Shown here one piece after another: positions 12,340 to 22,749 of a DNA stretch of 64,000 bases. The stretch is from Gymnothorax reevesii (Eukaryota; Chordata; Actinopteri; Anguilliformes; Muraenidae). The stretch is from contig CM056581.1 in the NCBI GenBank assembly GCA_029721435.1, forward strand, positions 69,798,712 to 69,862,711. The letters run 5' to 3'. The stretch's first letter is position 1; each line of letters begins with the position of its first letter. The translations under genes and the position numbers were made by a program. The notes under the pieces were generated by a model. The model was not told where the DNA came from and searched no databases. It saw nothing but the letters and a program-made list of their open reading frames with translations.

Positions 12340-13470
12340 AGACAGGCAAATTGCTGAGTGAGAGGAGTGGTGGAGCCCAGATGCTGGCACAGGAAATCAC
12401 AAACCATGCGCCTGTAGATGTTCCACTCCAGGACCTAGGAACACTCCCTGGGCCTTTAAGCCTCCCAGTCCACCAAGAATTGGTGTCTGCTTCTCTTACG
12501 CCAGACGTCCAGGATCTGGCATGCGATGTGGATGTGGCCACCATCGATGAGCCTGGGCAGAGGTAGAAAAAGGAAGGGGGTCCTGTAGGGAGACAAGGAC
12601 ATGGGTTTAATTCTCAAGACGTGAAGTACAGGGTGAATATTATGAAGGGAATGAGGAAGGAGGAGACTGATACCGGACATCGATAAGATTTTTGAAATGG
12701 TGAATGAGCTAATAAACTGGGGGCGAGCTTCTTTGACGTTAGGGTGGCGAGCTCAATTTGTGTTCCACTTAGTAACCAGGAGTTGATCAGTGATGACAAT
12801 TCCCTTGCTTCTGGAAGACAGACAAGTGGCGAAGTAGTATACTGCAGGCTCTTCTTCAACCCTGGTGAGTGTGGCAAACCGGCACTTGAGCAGAGGGAAC
12901 TGCCACTTCTCTCTCTTCAGTGGAATAAAGGCGGTTGGTAACCCAGAAACAATGAAGAGAAGAAGTACTAAAACCAGCCACTTGTAATGAATTGTGAGGC
13001 AGCTTCACCCAAGTTACCAGATGAGACCACCTGGCAAAGCTACCGTCTCTCAGCCAACACAGTTTTTCCTCCCTCTTGGTTCAGCTGCTCCACTTGGCCG
13101 TTGGTTTCTGGGTGGAGACCCTAAGAGTGGCAATGGGTGACACCCTCTACCTTCCAGAAATGACTGGCAAATTTGGGAGCACAATCAGAGACTAACTCTC
13201 GGGGTACGCTGCTTAGCTGGACCACATGTTGTAGGAGGAGCTCACCAGTCTGGTCGGCAACCTAAAGCGCCGGCAAAGAAGAGCGAGAGTGCACGAGAGT
13301 CTGGGCTGATATGCCGGCTGAGAGGCATGACCTAAGGCCAGGACCTTGCCTCTCACTCTCTCAGGGACGAAGTGAGGATTTGCTGAAGTGTTCGGCGCAG
13401 AGTGAATGGACCGCAACACCTCTGTGACCTCACTGTCCTCTGGTAGCTTGGTGACGGTCAGAGACAACTA
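12340..13470 (-). pseudogene. Ty3/gypsy LTR retrotransposon: integrase and chromodomain remnant
   Basis: Read on the minus strand from 13470 downwards, short frames follow the order of a gypsy pol C-terminus. First comes the integrase zinc-binding neighbourhood (NPHFVPERVRGKVLALGHAS, about 13330-13400). Then comes a core stretch with HPETNGQVEQLNQE (about 13070-13110) where the family has HPQTNGQxERxNQ. Next is LTSKKLAPSLLAHSPF (the LxxKLxPxxxGPF block, about 12690-12730). Last is a chromodomain-like segment, HIACQILDVWRKRS then HQFLVDWEA (12460-12540). Many stops and frameshifts separate these, so it is long dead. Neither LTR was found. Order and spacing make the assignment firmer than any single match. 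Confidence 0.75.
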
Positions 13471-13901
13471 CCCAGGAGAATGGTGTCAGGTCTGTGTGTG
13501 CGTTAGCCATTTGCTACATCACTGTTGGCAGTGGAAATCTATCCGTCGCAAAAGATTTCTTATGGCTCTTCGCCATGGTGGTGAAAGCTTTCCATTGATG
13601 GTTTCAGCGTACATAATTATAATTGATCTGAGCGCATCACTCAGTTGCCAGATTCCCCTCTCTGAGCGGGGCACGAACTTGTGATTCAGCAATTCCCAAA
13701 TCGTATACACTCCATCTGCAGTGGGTAGGTTAAGTCCAACCCACTGCACACTTTCGTACTCTTTTATAATAATGGCCACCAGGTGTCAACCGCAAGTCGA
13801 CGACGACTGAGGACCAATCAGCGCCGAGCTTACAAATAAGTCGCCAGCAGCAGACGGAATAGCGGAAGCAACATGTAAATGGTAAATAATCCGCGATGAT
13901 C

Positions 13902-13966
13902 ATGGCAGAAAATACTCCCAAAAAAAGGATATACCTTTGTGCCAAAGGGCTTTCATGCTTCTGCTG
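13902..13966 (+). CDS. short putative first exon inside the RecQ transposon
   Basis: An ATG at 13902 opens a 22-residue frame (MAENTPKKRIYLCAKGLSCF, then CW). It runs without a stop to a good 5' splice site, CTG|GTATGT, after 13966 (phase 2). The peptide is basic near the start and has three Cys. It lies about 200 bp inside the left terminal repeat, the usual place for a transposase first exon. No acceptor or second exon is visible inside the element. The function is unknown and the exon itself is an inference from frame plus donor. Confidence 0.35.
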
Positions 13967-14226
13967 GTATGTCAGTGCGATATAAGATTAGGAAATACGT
14001 TCGCACGTGGAAGACGATGTTTTCGCGAGTATTCGCGTCATTGCATTGACTTTGAATGTAATCTGTCGTGTGAAAAATTCATTTCGCGTCCAGCGTGAAA
14101 GCGACTCTAGGATGTTAAATAACGTAACATTGGCATGCTACCTAAAATATTATAGTTATCGATGTCTCTAGCAAAACAGCTCGCTCGCAAGTATTCAATT
14201 GTGAGCTAACTGTAACGTTAGCCTTT

Positions 14227-14357
14227 AAGCTCGCTAGCTAGTTGGCCATGTAGCTAAATACAATGGCGAGCTAATTACGACACACAGCTTGGCATCACTT
14301 TGGCCTGCTAGCTATCCTATTATTAGCTAGGTGGCCAACTAGCTTGCTAGCAAGTAA
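14227..14357. repeat. imperfect inverted repeat in the RecQ transposon
   Basis: Arms of about 35 bases (GCTAGCTAGTTGGCCA on the left, TGGCCAACTAGCTTGCTAGC on the right) surround a loop of some 60 bases. This may be a deletion-junction structure or a further small foldback insertion. Confidence 0.6.
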
Positions 14358-14509
14358 GGCTCAAACCGTAGCCTTATTTTGCCGGCGTAATCATGACCCC
14401 AATTGAGCCCTGTTTAAATCAGGATAATTAGACTTTCATTTCACGGCCTGAACTGAATTTTAAGATGATACTTATAGATCTTGACAATTATTATAACTGA
14501 TTTACAAAC

Positions 14510-14913
14510 CTGTTCCCAGACTCAGTCTCCAGCACCCGGTCCAAGTTGTCACTGTCAGCATGTAGATCGATCGCAGTGATGCCGATGCTCCTCAAATGAG
14601 CAACCTGGGTGCTAATTAATGTCACCAACGGAGACACGACTAACACGGCTGGATCTGTAGCCTGGCCCGAGGGTGACAAAAGTGACAGGCCTGACTCAGG
14701 AGCAGGTGAAATCGCCGAAGTCAGGCCTTCGAAACACATGGATTTGCCACTGCCAGTCGGCATACAGACGAGAATATCTTTCCCCAGCAGCACAGACTTT
14801 ATAGCTTCCATCTGGTAGGTTCTTAAACTGTCGATATGCCATATACCGCACAGTTTTTCCTCGACATTTTTCATCAAAACGTCCATGACGTTGCTTGTCG
14901 TGGAGGAAGCCAT
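14510..14913 (-). CDS. RecQ-family DNA helicase, first coding exon (transposon-borne)
   Basis: A clean 134-codon open frame runs from the ATG at 14913 to a plausible donor, CAG|GTTTGT, after 14510 (phase 2). It contains the RecQ N-terminal helicase motifs in order: a motif 0-like LRTYQMEAI (residues 30-38), motif I/Walker A MPTGSGKS (51-58) and motif Ia LVVSPLVTLISTQV (91-104). RecQ helicases unwind DNA 3'-5' using ATP. DEAH, motif III and the C-terminal helicase lobe would be on later exons, and none is found downstream on this strand before the element ends. There are no internal stops. Because it lies between terminal repeats with a target duplication, I read it as transposon cargo, not a host RecQ gene; a chance insertion around a host exon is less likely. 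Confidence 0.75.
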
Positions 14914-15107
14914 AATGTTTGATCACGTCGGTCGCCCGGAGCCAATGACAAAAGATGTCATAGATTCTGAAATTTAAGGTAAGATTAGTGCGCTGATTGG
15001 ATGGTTGTGATCATGTGACCTAGTGGCCATTATTATGAAATAGTTCGAAAGCATGTAGTGGGTAAAAGGACTTAACCTACCCACTGCAGATAGAGTGTAA
15101 AATCGTA

Positions 15108-15998
15108 TAGCCTATGTGAGAAGTTTTGATGACTGATTGGCCACTTTCAACGCAGTCACACTCCTACGACCTCCCTCCAGGTAGACATAGATGAACTGGG
15201 ATAGCATGACGTTTTGGAACACAGCAGGGGTGTGCGGGAAAATTTGCAGGCCTCAGCCCATCTTTACTCTTTGGCCTTTCCTGGATGCTGCTTTTGTAGT
15301 AAATCAGGATTACAAACACCTGCTGACGGCTGTGTCATATACTATCATTCCTTTTTTTTACCTCATTACAAGCCCTAAATTTTTCCTGTCCTAAGTTTAT
15401 TGCAATGACTTTCAGTCCTGAGTGGCAGGAATTCATATTTCTGTACAAATAAAATGAAGTTGACCAGGCAGAACTTTTTTTTTTTTTTTTTAACAGTGAT
15501 GTATTGACCTCTATATTACAACGGTACATCTCCATTGTTCTAGTATTAAATCAGCATGAGCTAAGGCCGTCTTAGAACTGCATAATGTGTTTCTTAGTTT
15601 TACTCCCAGTTTAGACTTACACTGCAGGAACAGACAGGGTTCGACCACAGGAATCTCAAAACAGTTCTGACAATGTGTGGTGGAGTAATGAGTAATGGTC
15701 TGTGGTGCAGACCAAATAACAACAGCCGTTGAGAATTAAGGGAGCATTTTCAGTGTCACCGAAGCGCCCATTCGTGGACAGTGTTTTAAAACATAATGTT
15801 TTTTTTCTTGAATATTACCCATTCAAAAAGCAATGAAGTCAGATCACTGGCTTGTCCCTCTTCTGATCTGAAATGGCTCTGAAACTTGGTGCTCGATCGC
15901 ACTACAAAATGCTCCCCACCTTTCCGGTTGCACAAATGCAGTAGTGTGCTGTGATGATTATACACCACCACTTTCATCTCAAAGGTCCTCATATATTA
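15108..15998. other. unassigned DNA
   Basis: No gene or repeat ends recognised. It includes a poly-T run at 15475-15492. Short frames here lack family signatures. Confidence 0.4.
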
Positions 15999-17290
15999 AA
16001 ACCACAATTCCAAAAAAGTTGGGAGGCTGTGTAAAATGTAAATAAAGACAGAATGCAATGATTTGCAAATCTCATAAAGCAACATTTTATTCACAGTGGA
16101 ACATAAGCAACATATCAGATGTTGATAGAGATACTAATTAACTATTTAATGAAAAAACATTAGCTCGTTTTAAATTTGATGGCAGCAACACATCTCAAAA
16201 AAGTTGGGACAGGGGCAACAAAAAAAAAAAACAGCCGGGGGAGAATTTTTCAACTAATTAGGTCAATTGGCTACAAGTCAGGAAGAAGACTGAGTATAAA
16301 AAGAGCATTTTAGATAGACAAAGGCTTTCAGAGGTAAAGATGGACAGAGACTCACCAATCTGCAAAAAACTGCGTTGAAAAATTGTGGAACAATTTCAGA
16401 AAAATTTTCCTCTATGTAAAATTGCGAAGATTTTTAATATCCCTCCTTCGACAGTACATGATATTATCAAAAGATTCAGAGAATCTGAAGAAATCTCTGT
16501 GCGCAAGGAACAAGGCTGAAGGTCAATATTGGATGCTCGTGATCTTCGGGCCCCCAGGTGGCACTGCATTAAAAACAGGCATAATTCTGCACTGGAATTC
16601 ACTGCAAGGGGTCAGGAACACTTCCAGAAATCATTGTCTGCGAGCACAGTTCGCCTGGCAATCCGCAAATGCAAGCTAAAGCTGTATTATGCAAAGGAGA
16701 AGTCCTGTATGAACATGATGCAGTAATGCCACCGTCTTCTCTGGGCCAAAGCTCATTTAAAATGGACTGAAGCAAAATGGAAAACAGTTCTACGGTGAGA
16801 TGAATCAAAATTTGAAGTTCTTTTTGGAAACCACTGCCGCCGTGTTTCGCAGGTAAAGAGGAGAGAGAGCAGCTTGTTATCAGCGCTCAGTTTAAAAGCC
16901 TACATCTCTGATGGTATGGGGTTGCATTAGTGCCTATGGCATGGGCAGCTTACACATCTGGAAAGGCATTATCAATGCTTAAACGTATATATTGAGGTTT
17001 CACAACAACATATGCTCCCATCCAGACAATGTCTCTTTCAGGGAAGGCCTTGCATATTTCAGCAAGACCATAACCACAAACTGCATCCATTACAACAGCA
17101 TGGGTTTGCAGTTGAGGAGCCTGAGTGCTGAACTGGCCTGCCTGCAGTCCAGTCCTTTCACCAAAAGAAAACATTTGGCACATCATAAAATGAAAAATCT
17201 GGCAAAGGTGACCCAGGACTGTTGAGCAGCTAGAATCCTTCATCAGACCAGAATGGGACAACCTTCCTGTACAAAAACTCCAGCAGCTCG
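15999..17290 (+). mobile_element. Tc1/mariner element (Tc1-C), right end lost
   Basis: The left terminal repeat (about 15999-16220, with ATTCCAAAAAAGTTGGGA) resembles that of Tc1-A. It is followed by a 5' leader and a transposase relic (16340-17240) collinear with Tc1-A. The element stops near 17290 without a right terminal repeat, where another repeat family begins. Confidence 0.8.
16340..17240 (+). pseudogene. Tc1-C transposase, degenerate
   Basis: Begins MDRDSPICKKLR at the ATG of 16340. It shows a helix-turn-helix region (PPSTVHDIIKRFRE), the DARDLR linker segment, and a catalytic area near 16800 where GATGAATCAAAATTTGAA encodes DESKFE in frame. Later come the second segment (about 16915-16980) and the third block (FQQDHNHKLHP, then NWPACSP, about 17060-17150). 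Many frameshifts and stops. The protein order and spacing match Tc1-A, so both are relics of related Tc1 families. Confidence 0.8.
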
Positions 17291-19050
17291 AATGTGTTTG
17301 GCGAGGCATCTGAAATGGGGACACCATGGCGGCCAGGCCCATTTAGCAACAGACATGCAGAGCACAACTTTTGATCAGCATAAAAATATTCGGTCGATTG
17401 GACGGAATCGCTAGGAGTTAGTTAAAATGCAATATGTGGAAATCGGGCCAAAATCCCACATCAAAATCAAAATGACTGACTTCCTGTTTGGAATTGTTCG
17501 AATTGGAATTGACTTTTTTGTTCGAATAGGCAACATACACATGTGTATCAATTTTCATTTTCCTATTCCAAAATAACCCCTATGGGGAGGGGTTTTTCAA
17601 AATTTCAAGGGGGCGCTATCGAGGCTTGTTGCTGCCCTCATGGGCACTGCCTCAATCAGATATTGGAGCTCACCACCCTTGACTGGCATATCAATTTCCA
17701 TGATTATACGAATTCATTAAGAACATCAAAAATCCAAACGTATTTTCATGGCGAGGGATCCATGGTCACCGCATCGCCACACAAACGCCATTACTCAAAG
17801 CATCACAGCATTCGTAAGGTAGTTTAAGCAACTTCTTCTACATGTTGTGCAGGTGGAATAAAGTTGATGGGTTCAACTATGTGTCATCAGTACAAGTGAA
17901 AGTAAAAACTGGTAACTTCCTGTTAGTAGCCACGCCCACTGACCTACAGACCTGCAGAGCACAAATTTTAATCAGCATGGTCTCTCAATGTTTAGTAATA
18001 TATCTGGTTTTGAATGGATGAAATTTCTAGGAGGAGAGTGTTAAAATAAAATATGTGGAAATCAGGCAAAAATGACATCTTAAAATCAAAATGGCCGACT
18101 TCCTGTTTGAAGTATACAAATGATGCCAGAGACTTTTTTTTGCGTCTTGGCCGATTACACATGTGCACCAATTTTCATCTTTCTTCGACAAAAAAACCCC
18201 TAAGGGGAGGGGTTTTTAAAAATTTCAAGGGGGCGCTATCGAGGAATTTTGCTGCCCTTATCAGTAAAGGCCCAATCACATGTGAGAACTTGCCACCCTT
18301 GACCTGTGTGTCAATTTTTATGATGATACAAGTTTATTAAAGACATCAAAAACCCAAACGTATTTTCATGGCGAGGTATGGATAGTCGCCGCGTCATTAC
18401 ACGGACGCCATTATGCGTAGCTTTATATTATTCATCAGGTAGCTTCACCAATTTGTTCTGCATGTAATAGAAGTGGAATGAGGTAGATTTGATTAAGTAT
18501 GTGTCCTCAGTACAAGTGAAAGTAATAACTGGTCACTTCCTGTTACCACAGGGGGGCGCTAGTAGCAAAGTGGTAATTTAATGCATTTAGACTTTCAGGG
18601 CGGAGCAATGATCATGTCCAGCAAGTTTGAAGCTACTACAGTCAAGTATGTGGGCGTGAGAGCATTGGGAATCCCAAACATATTTTCATGGTGAGGCATC
18701 CAAAGTCGCCGCCTCGCCACACGGACGCCATTATTCGTAGCTGTACAGCGTTTACAATGTAGCTTCATCAACTTGTTATGCATGTTTTAGAAGTAGAATG
18801 AAGTTGATGGGTTCAACAATGTGTCATCAGTACAAGTGGAAGTAACGAGTGGTCACTTCCTGTTACTACCGGGGGGCGCTATTAGCAAAGTGAAAAGTTA
18901 ATATATCAGGATGTTCAGGGCGGCGCCCTCATCATTTTCAGCAAGTTTGAAGCTTCTAAAATCAAGTATTTGGATGTGAGAGCATTGTGAAATTTTTTCC
19001 TCAAGTCACTAAAATTTGTCACACCCTAGCAGCCACGCCCTTTGACCTGC
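17291..19050. repeat. tandem array of a ~620-bp repeat with shorter partial units
   Basis: Landmarks recur at near constant spacing: AATATGTGGAAATC at 17431 and 18049, GGGGAGGGGTTTTT at 17584 and 18206, CGTATTTTCATGGCGAGG at 17738 and 18358. Partial units follow, with CACTTCCTGTTAC at 18535 and 18855 (about 320 bp apart), each next to a GGGGGGCGCTA box. Copies have diverged by several percent or more. No coding frame is preserved across copies. This type of dispersed block with CTTCCTGTT and GGGGGCGCTAT boxes is widespread in fish, but I cannot name its class. Confidence 0.8.
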
Positions 19051-19052
19051 AG

Positions 19053-19215
19053 GTTTCCCATACAACGCAGTCTTTGGCAGGTGATTGTCCTCCATCTGGG
19101 AGACGAGCCCTCTTAACGCTGCTTCATCTTGAGAAGCATTGCCTCCATGCTAGTGACCTCTGCCAAGAGCATTTCAGTGTTTGTGACAGTGCCCCTCCAG
19201 TGGATGTTTACAACG
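19053..19215 (+). CDS. candidate orphan exon of unknown gene
   Basis: An open frame through this interval reads SGRRALLTLLHLEKHCLHAS, then DLCQEHF, and ends exactly at a strong donor, AACG|GTGAGT (19216). Possible acceptors are the AG ending at 19052 (CCTGCAG) or at 19080 (TTTGGCAG). The composition (Leu, Cys, His rich, well-mixed codons) is more protein-like than the neighbouring repeat frames. I do not recognise the family. It may be a host exon carried by repeat amplification, a transposon exon, or chance. Confidence 0.28.
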
Positions 19216-19815
19216 GTGAGTAGCCATTGCTGATGGAAATGTTGAAGGATCCTTGCACACTCTTTCAACATTGATTGTGGATGTGCCTTTTGCTATTTTT
19301 CGGAAGATTACTTTTTTATTTTTCTTATTTCTATGGTATCAGTTTGGACTTAGGGCTCTATCTTTCACACTGCCCTACCCGTTGCCACTTCCCGCAACCC
19401 GTGAATTACGCATTTAACAGCTTTCACTATCCCTAAACGGTATCTTGCGGCCACACTACCTGCATTTGCATTATACCGACTCCCTTATTTGTGCCTGGAG
19501 GTGTGCCCGTGGGCATGTTTATGCGCTTTCCCTACAATTGCTATCTTGAGCACACACGTCAGAGAAAGCGTATAGGTCCAGCCCTATCTTACGCTCTAAA
19601 CCCGTTATTTGTGGATTTAGCATTACATAGGAGGCGTTCCCCCGCAAAAGTTGCTATCTTGCACACCTGCCTATATCCCTAAAACGACTACGCTACCCGT
19701 TATATTATGCATAGGCGTGGTTTGGGCATTACGCCAGTTAAACCAATCAGTGTGCCAGGTGCCATTGCCTTTAGGTGCGACCGCGCTATCCCAAATCCTC
19801 AAACTGAAACCCGTG

Positions 19816-19905
19816 ATGGAGAAAGGAAGGTCACCACGTTTCTCGGAAGACAAAGTTAAATTGCTTGTGCATGAGGTCAAATCTAGACAGGGGAGGATCT
19901 GTTTT
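19816..19905 (+). pseudogene. Myb/SANT-like protein N-terminus (Harbinger second protein)
   Basis: From the ATG at 19816 the frame reads MEKGRSPRFSEDKVKLLVHE, then VKSRQGR, matching the first helix region of MSANTD/NAIF1-type Myb-like domains (RFSxxEVxxLVxEV). In Harbinger transposons a Myb-like protein brings the transposase to DNA. The frame leaves the family pattern after about 28 residues and runs into simple sequence, so the gene is truncated by internal deletion. Confidence 0.6.
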
Positions 19906-20163
19906 TATAAAGTTAATCATGGATTGTATTTTCATTATTATGGTTATTATTATTATTATTATTAGTTGACATTGACATATTGTTTAATGTTTGGTATGTA
20001 ATAATAAAAAAAAACATCAAGCCTACCCATTTTGTGATGGAAACTTAAAAAAAAAAAAAAGAAAAAGAAAAAAATGCGTTTCGCCATGCACTTCCAACTC
20101 CCTCTCCCGTCGGAAATGAAGCATAGAACAAAATCCTATTTTAGAAAAATAAAAATAAAATTA

Positions 20164-20443
20164 GGTCTATGCACTGGCACTTAGCGACGTAACTTTTTTC
20201 CAGCGAGAGCAGCATTTCAGATCTCTTCAGCAAATCAAAGTAATTCTGGTGAAAAGTACATAGTTTCGTCTGTTTACATTTTCCAATCAGACAGCTGTCT
20301 ATTTCTTACAGCAAGTTGCGTGACCGTGCTGCAAAAACAGGTGTGCGTACTTGTCGTCGAAATTACCTTAATTCGCTAGAGAATTCTGAAATACCGCTCT
20401 CGCTGAAAAAAAATTACCATTGCTGAGTGCCAGTGCATAGACC
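20164..20443. mobile_element. 280-bp foldback MITE flanked by TA
   Basis: GGTCTATGCACTGGCACTTA at the left end is matched by the inverted copy at the right (TGAGTGCCAGTGCATAGACC). Arms of about 60 bases extend through CCAGCGAGAGC. TA lies on each side (20162-20163 and 20444-20445), which fits a Tc1/mariner-derived MITE. It is nested inside the Harbinger element. Confidence 0.7.
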
Positions 20444-21779
20444 TACTTATAATTAAATTATTTTTCTGTACCGAATGTAGCCCATTATTTTGTCGCTGTT
20501 AGATCACATGGGTGAGAGAAGCCGTGTCTTCAATTACCACTTGATTATTCTTGAATTCGAAAAAGTTTTAATCAGGCAAAACCATCTAGAATTAGCCAGG
20601 ACTAATTATAGCCGATAAAGGGATGGATATTTTCCCCCAAATCTTCAGGTCTAACCCCGGCCCTGGTATTATATATCATTAATATATATGATATATAATA
20701 ATTATATACTATTATAAAAGCAGAAAAAATGATTGATACAAAATACAAACAATATAGACTTACCTGAAAGGCCCAGGTAGCTGGTGCGCTGGCGGTACAC
20801 TATTATCTGGGCGTCTTCTATTATTTAACTGGTGATCAAGGCGATTTAGTACTATCTCTGCCATTCTCTCAGGGGTTCAACTGAGGCTAAATCAAGGTGG
20901 CTTTTCATAGGCGAGTTAATTTGGGAAGTGGAGCTGTCCACATGTCTATGTGCATTGAGGCCGCCTGGGCGCGCTCTTGTAAAAGCCCAAAGCGGGTGGT
21001 TTGAGGACCCGCTATACGCTTTCCCTAACATGTGTGGTCAAGATGGCAATTGTAGGAAAAGTGCATAAACACGCCCATGGGCGCACCTCCAGGTGCAAGT
21101 AAGGGAGTCGGCATAATGCATAGCGGGCAGTGTGGCCGCAAGATACTGTTTAGGGATAGTGGAAGCTGCTAAATGCGTAATTCACGGGTAGCGGGTTGTG
21201 GCAACGGGTAGGGCAGTGTGAAAGCCCTTAGTCTCAATATGAGTGTAAGGTTCGTTTCCGGGCTGTATCTCAGAAACTAATTAATATATTTACCACAGAC
21301 ATTGCACACATTATCAATATGGTATGTAAATGTGCCTTTTACTACTCTATTTCAAATTACCTTTTTGATTGTTCTTGTTTCCATGGTAACAGTTCAAACT
21401 TAGTCTCAAAATGAGGTTAGGGTTTGTTTCTGGGCTGTATCTAAGAAACCATTTGAGATATTTACTTCAACCCTTACACACTCTTTCAACATTGTACGTG
21501 GCTAATCTGTATATTTACCCCAGTCATTGCACACACTATCAATATAGTATGATGTGCCTTTTGTTATTCTCCTTCAAATTAGCTTTTTCATTCTTATTTT
21601 TTTCCATGGTAAGAGTTAGGACTACGTCTCAAAATGGGGGTATGACTTGTTTTTAGGCTGTATCTCAGAAACTATTAAATATACACTGAACAAAAATATA
21701 AACGCCCCATGTCAAATTGTAGTTTTTATTATAAAAGCTGGAACCGGGATTTGTCTGTGAAAAGCACTCATCTCCAGCG

Positions 21780-22093
21780 TGCCAAGGGCCATCAACGTGT
21801 GCGTTTACCCATGCGAGTCGGTTCTGATGGCGGACAGCGGTGAGATCCAGACCACCGTGAGGACGCTGAGCATGCAAGTTGGCATTTCGCAGGCGGTTAC
21901 GGACTGTCTGTGGTGTGATGCGTCTGTTGGGCAGACCAACAGCCTCATTCGCTGTGTGTGTCGCTGATCTGAGCCGAGGTGGACGAGCCGGATGTAGCGA
22001 TCTTGTGCTGGTGTGGTCACACGTGACCGACGCGGATGAGGTCGATTTGCAGTACTGTGGGAAACGAACTGTCAAACAGCCTATTGTCCGATA
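21780..22093 (-). pseudogene. Tc1-like transposase, second part (after the LINE)
   Basis: The frame within 21665-22111 reads HPARPPRLRSATHTANEAVG, then RRITPQTVRNRLR and HQNRLAWVNAHV. This is the second helix-turn-helix and the linker towards the first catalytic Asp (GDECFS, where the family has DES). The matching N-terminus lies 5.5 kb away at 27620-27725 on the same strand, beyond the inserted L2. Ends abruptly before the second catalytic residue. Confidence 0.65.
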
Positions 22094-22749
22094 GTTCAAT
22101 TCAATTTTCAATTCAATTCAATTTATTTTGTAAAGCGCTTTTCACAGAGACTGTCACAAAGACGCTTTACAGTGAGAGATGAAGTTACTGAAAGGGCAGT
22201 GCCCAGCCTATTCCCCACTACAGCAAATGAGGCAAAAAACTCCCATTAGGGAGAAAAATCCTCCACCAGTGATGAGAAAAAACTCCCCAGTGGGAAGAAA
22301 TCTCAGGAGGAACCCGGCTATAGTGGGGAAGCCCATCCTTCGCGGGCTTTTAATTAATTAATTTAAAAAGTAAGATAGAATAAGACGACAGAAGAGTTCC
22401 ATTTAAGTCCATCTAAACAGTGGCAACGGTAGCTTCAGGAAGTGGCAAGTCGAGGATGGTGCAGGACTGGACCAGGACCGGATCGGATCAGGACAGCAGC
22501 AGCCAGCGCTCATGGTGAGGGACAGGGCTCATACGGTTCAGGACTCAGGGAAGTGGAGGGAAAGATCCCCGGAAAGAGACACAGAAGAAAGGGGGGTGAG
22601 GCTCTGGATAAAACTACTGCATGATAAAAGTACCATCCTCTGTCATGTGCCAAGTAAGAAGTTATAAGCAGACTGGTCAGGAAACAGTCAACACCCCTCC
22701 ATCCACTTCTTGCAGCACAGAGGCCAAACACTTATTCCAGGCTGTTAGA

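Larger units (their letters stand above)
13706..15099. mobile_element. DNA transposon with 8-bp target duplication carrying a RecQ exon
   Basis: The left end (from 13706, TACACTCCATCTGCAGTGGG) and the reverse complement of the right end (ending 15099, TACACTCTATCTGCAGTGGG) match for about 80 bases with small gaps. Both sides carry the perfect 8-mer AAATCGTA (13698-13705 and 15100-15107), so this is a single 1394-bp insertion. Inside are two coding exons pointing towards each other, one from each end, and a central inverted repeat (14227-14357). It looks like an internally deleted derivative of a larger two-gene transposon. An 8-bp duplication occurs in hAT, P and some other superfamilies; the ends do not match any I can name. 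Confidence 0.8.
19353..21227. mobile_element. PIF/Harbinger-type element, non-autonomous
   Basis: Starts GGGCTCTATCTTTCACACTG and ends with the inverted copy (CAGTGTGAAAGCCC), and the terminal inverted repeats extend for some 200 bases. It is flanked by TTA on both sides (19350-19352 and 21228-21230), the 3-bp TWA duplication of PIF/Harbinger. It carries the start of a Myb/SANT-like gene but no recognisable transposase. A 280-bp foldback is nested within it. A right-end fragment of the same family lies at 29041-29208. Confidence 0.82.
19230..21683. repeat. diverged tandem repeat (~170-220 bp) interrupted by a Harbinger element
   Basis: The flanks of the Harbinger insertion belong together. 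GTCTCAA plus GGGCTGTATCT(C/A)AGAAAC boxes recur at about 21231, 21403 and 21626, and related CTTTCAACATTG / TGTGCCTTTTG strings occur at 19261-19290 and 21480-21560. Three or more copies are implied. Confidence 0.6.

Noticed and set aside
14696..14926. Second minus-strand frame overlapping the RecQ exon
   Set aside because: Out-of-frame shadow without motifs; the 14510-14913 frame has the helicase motifs and the donor.
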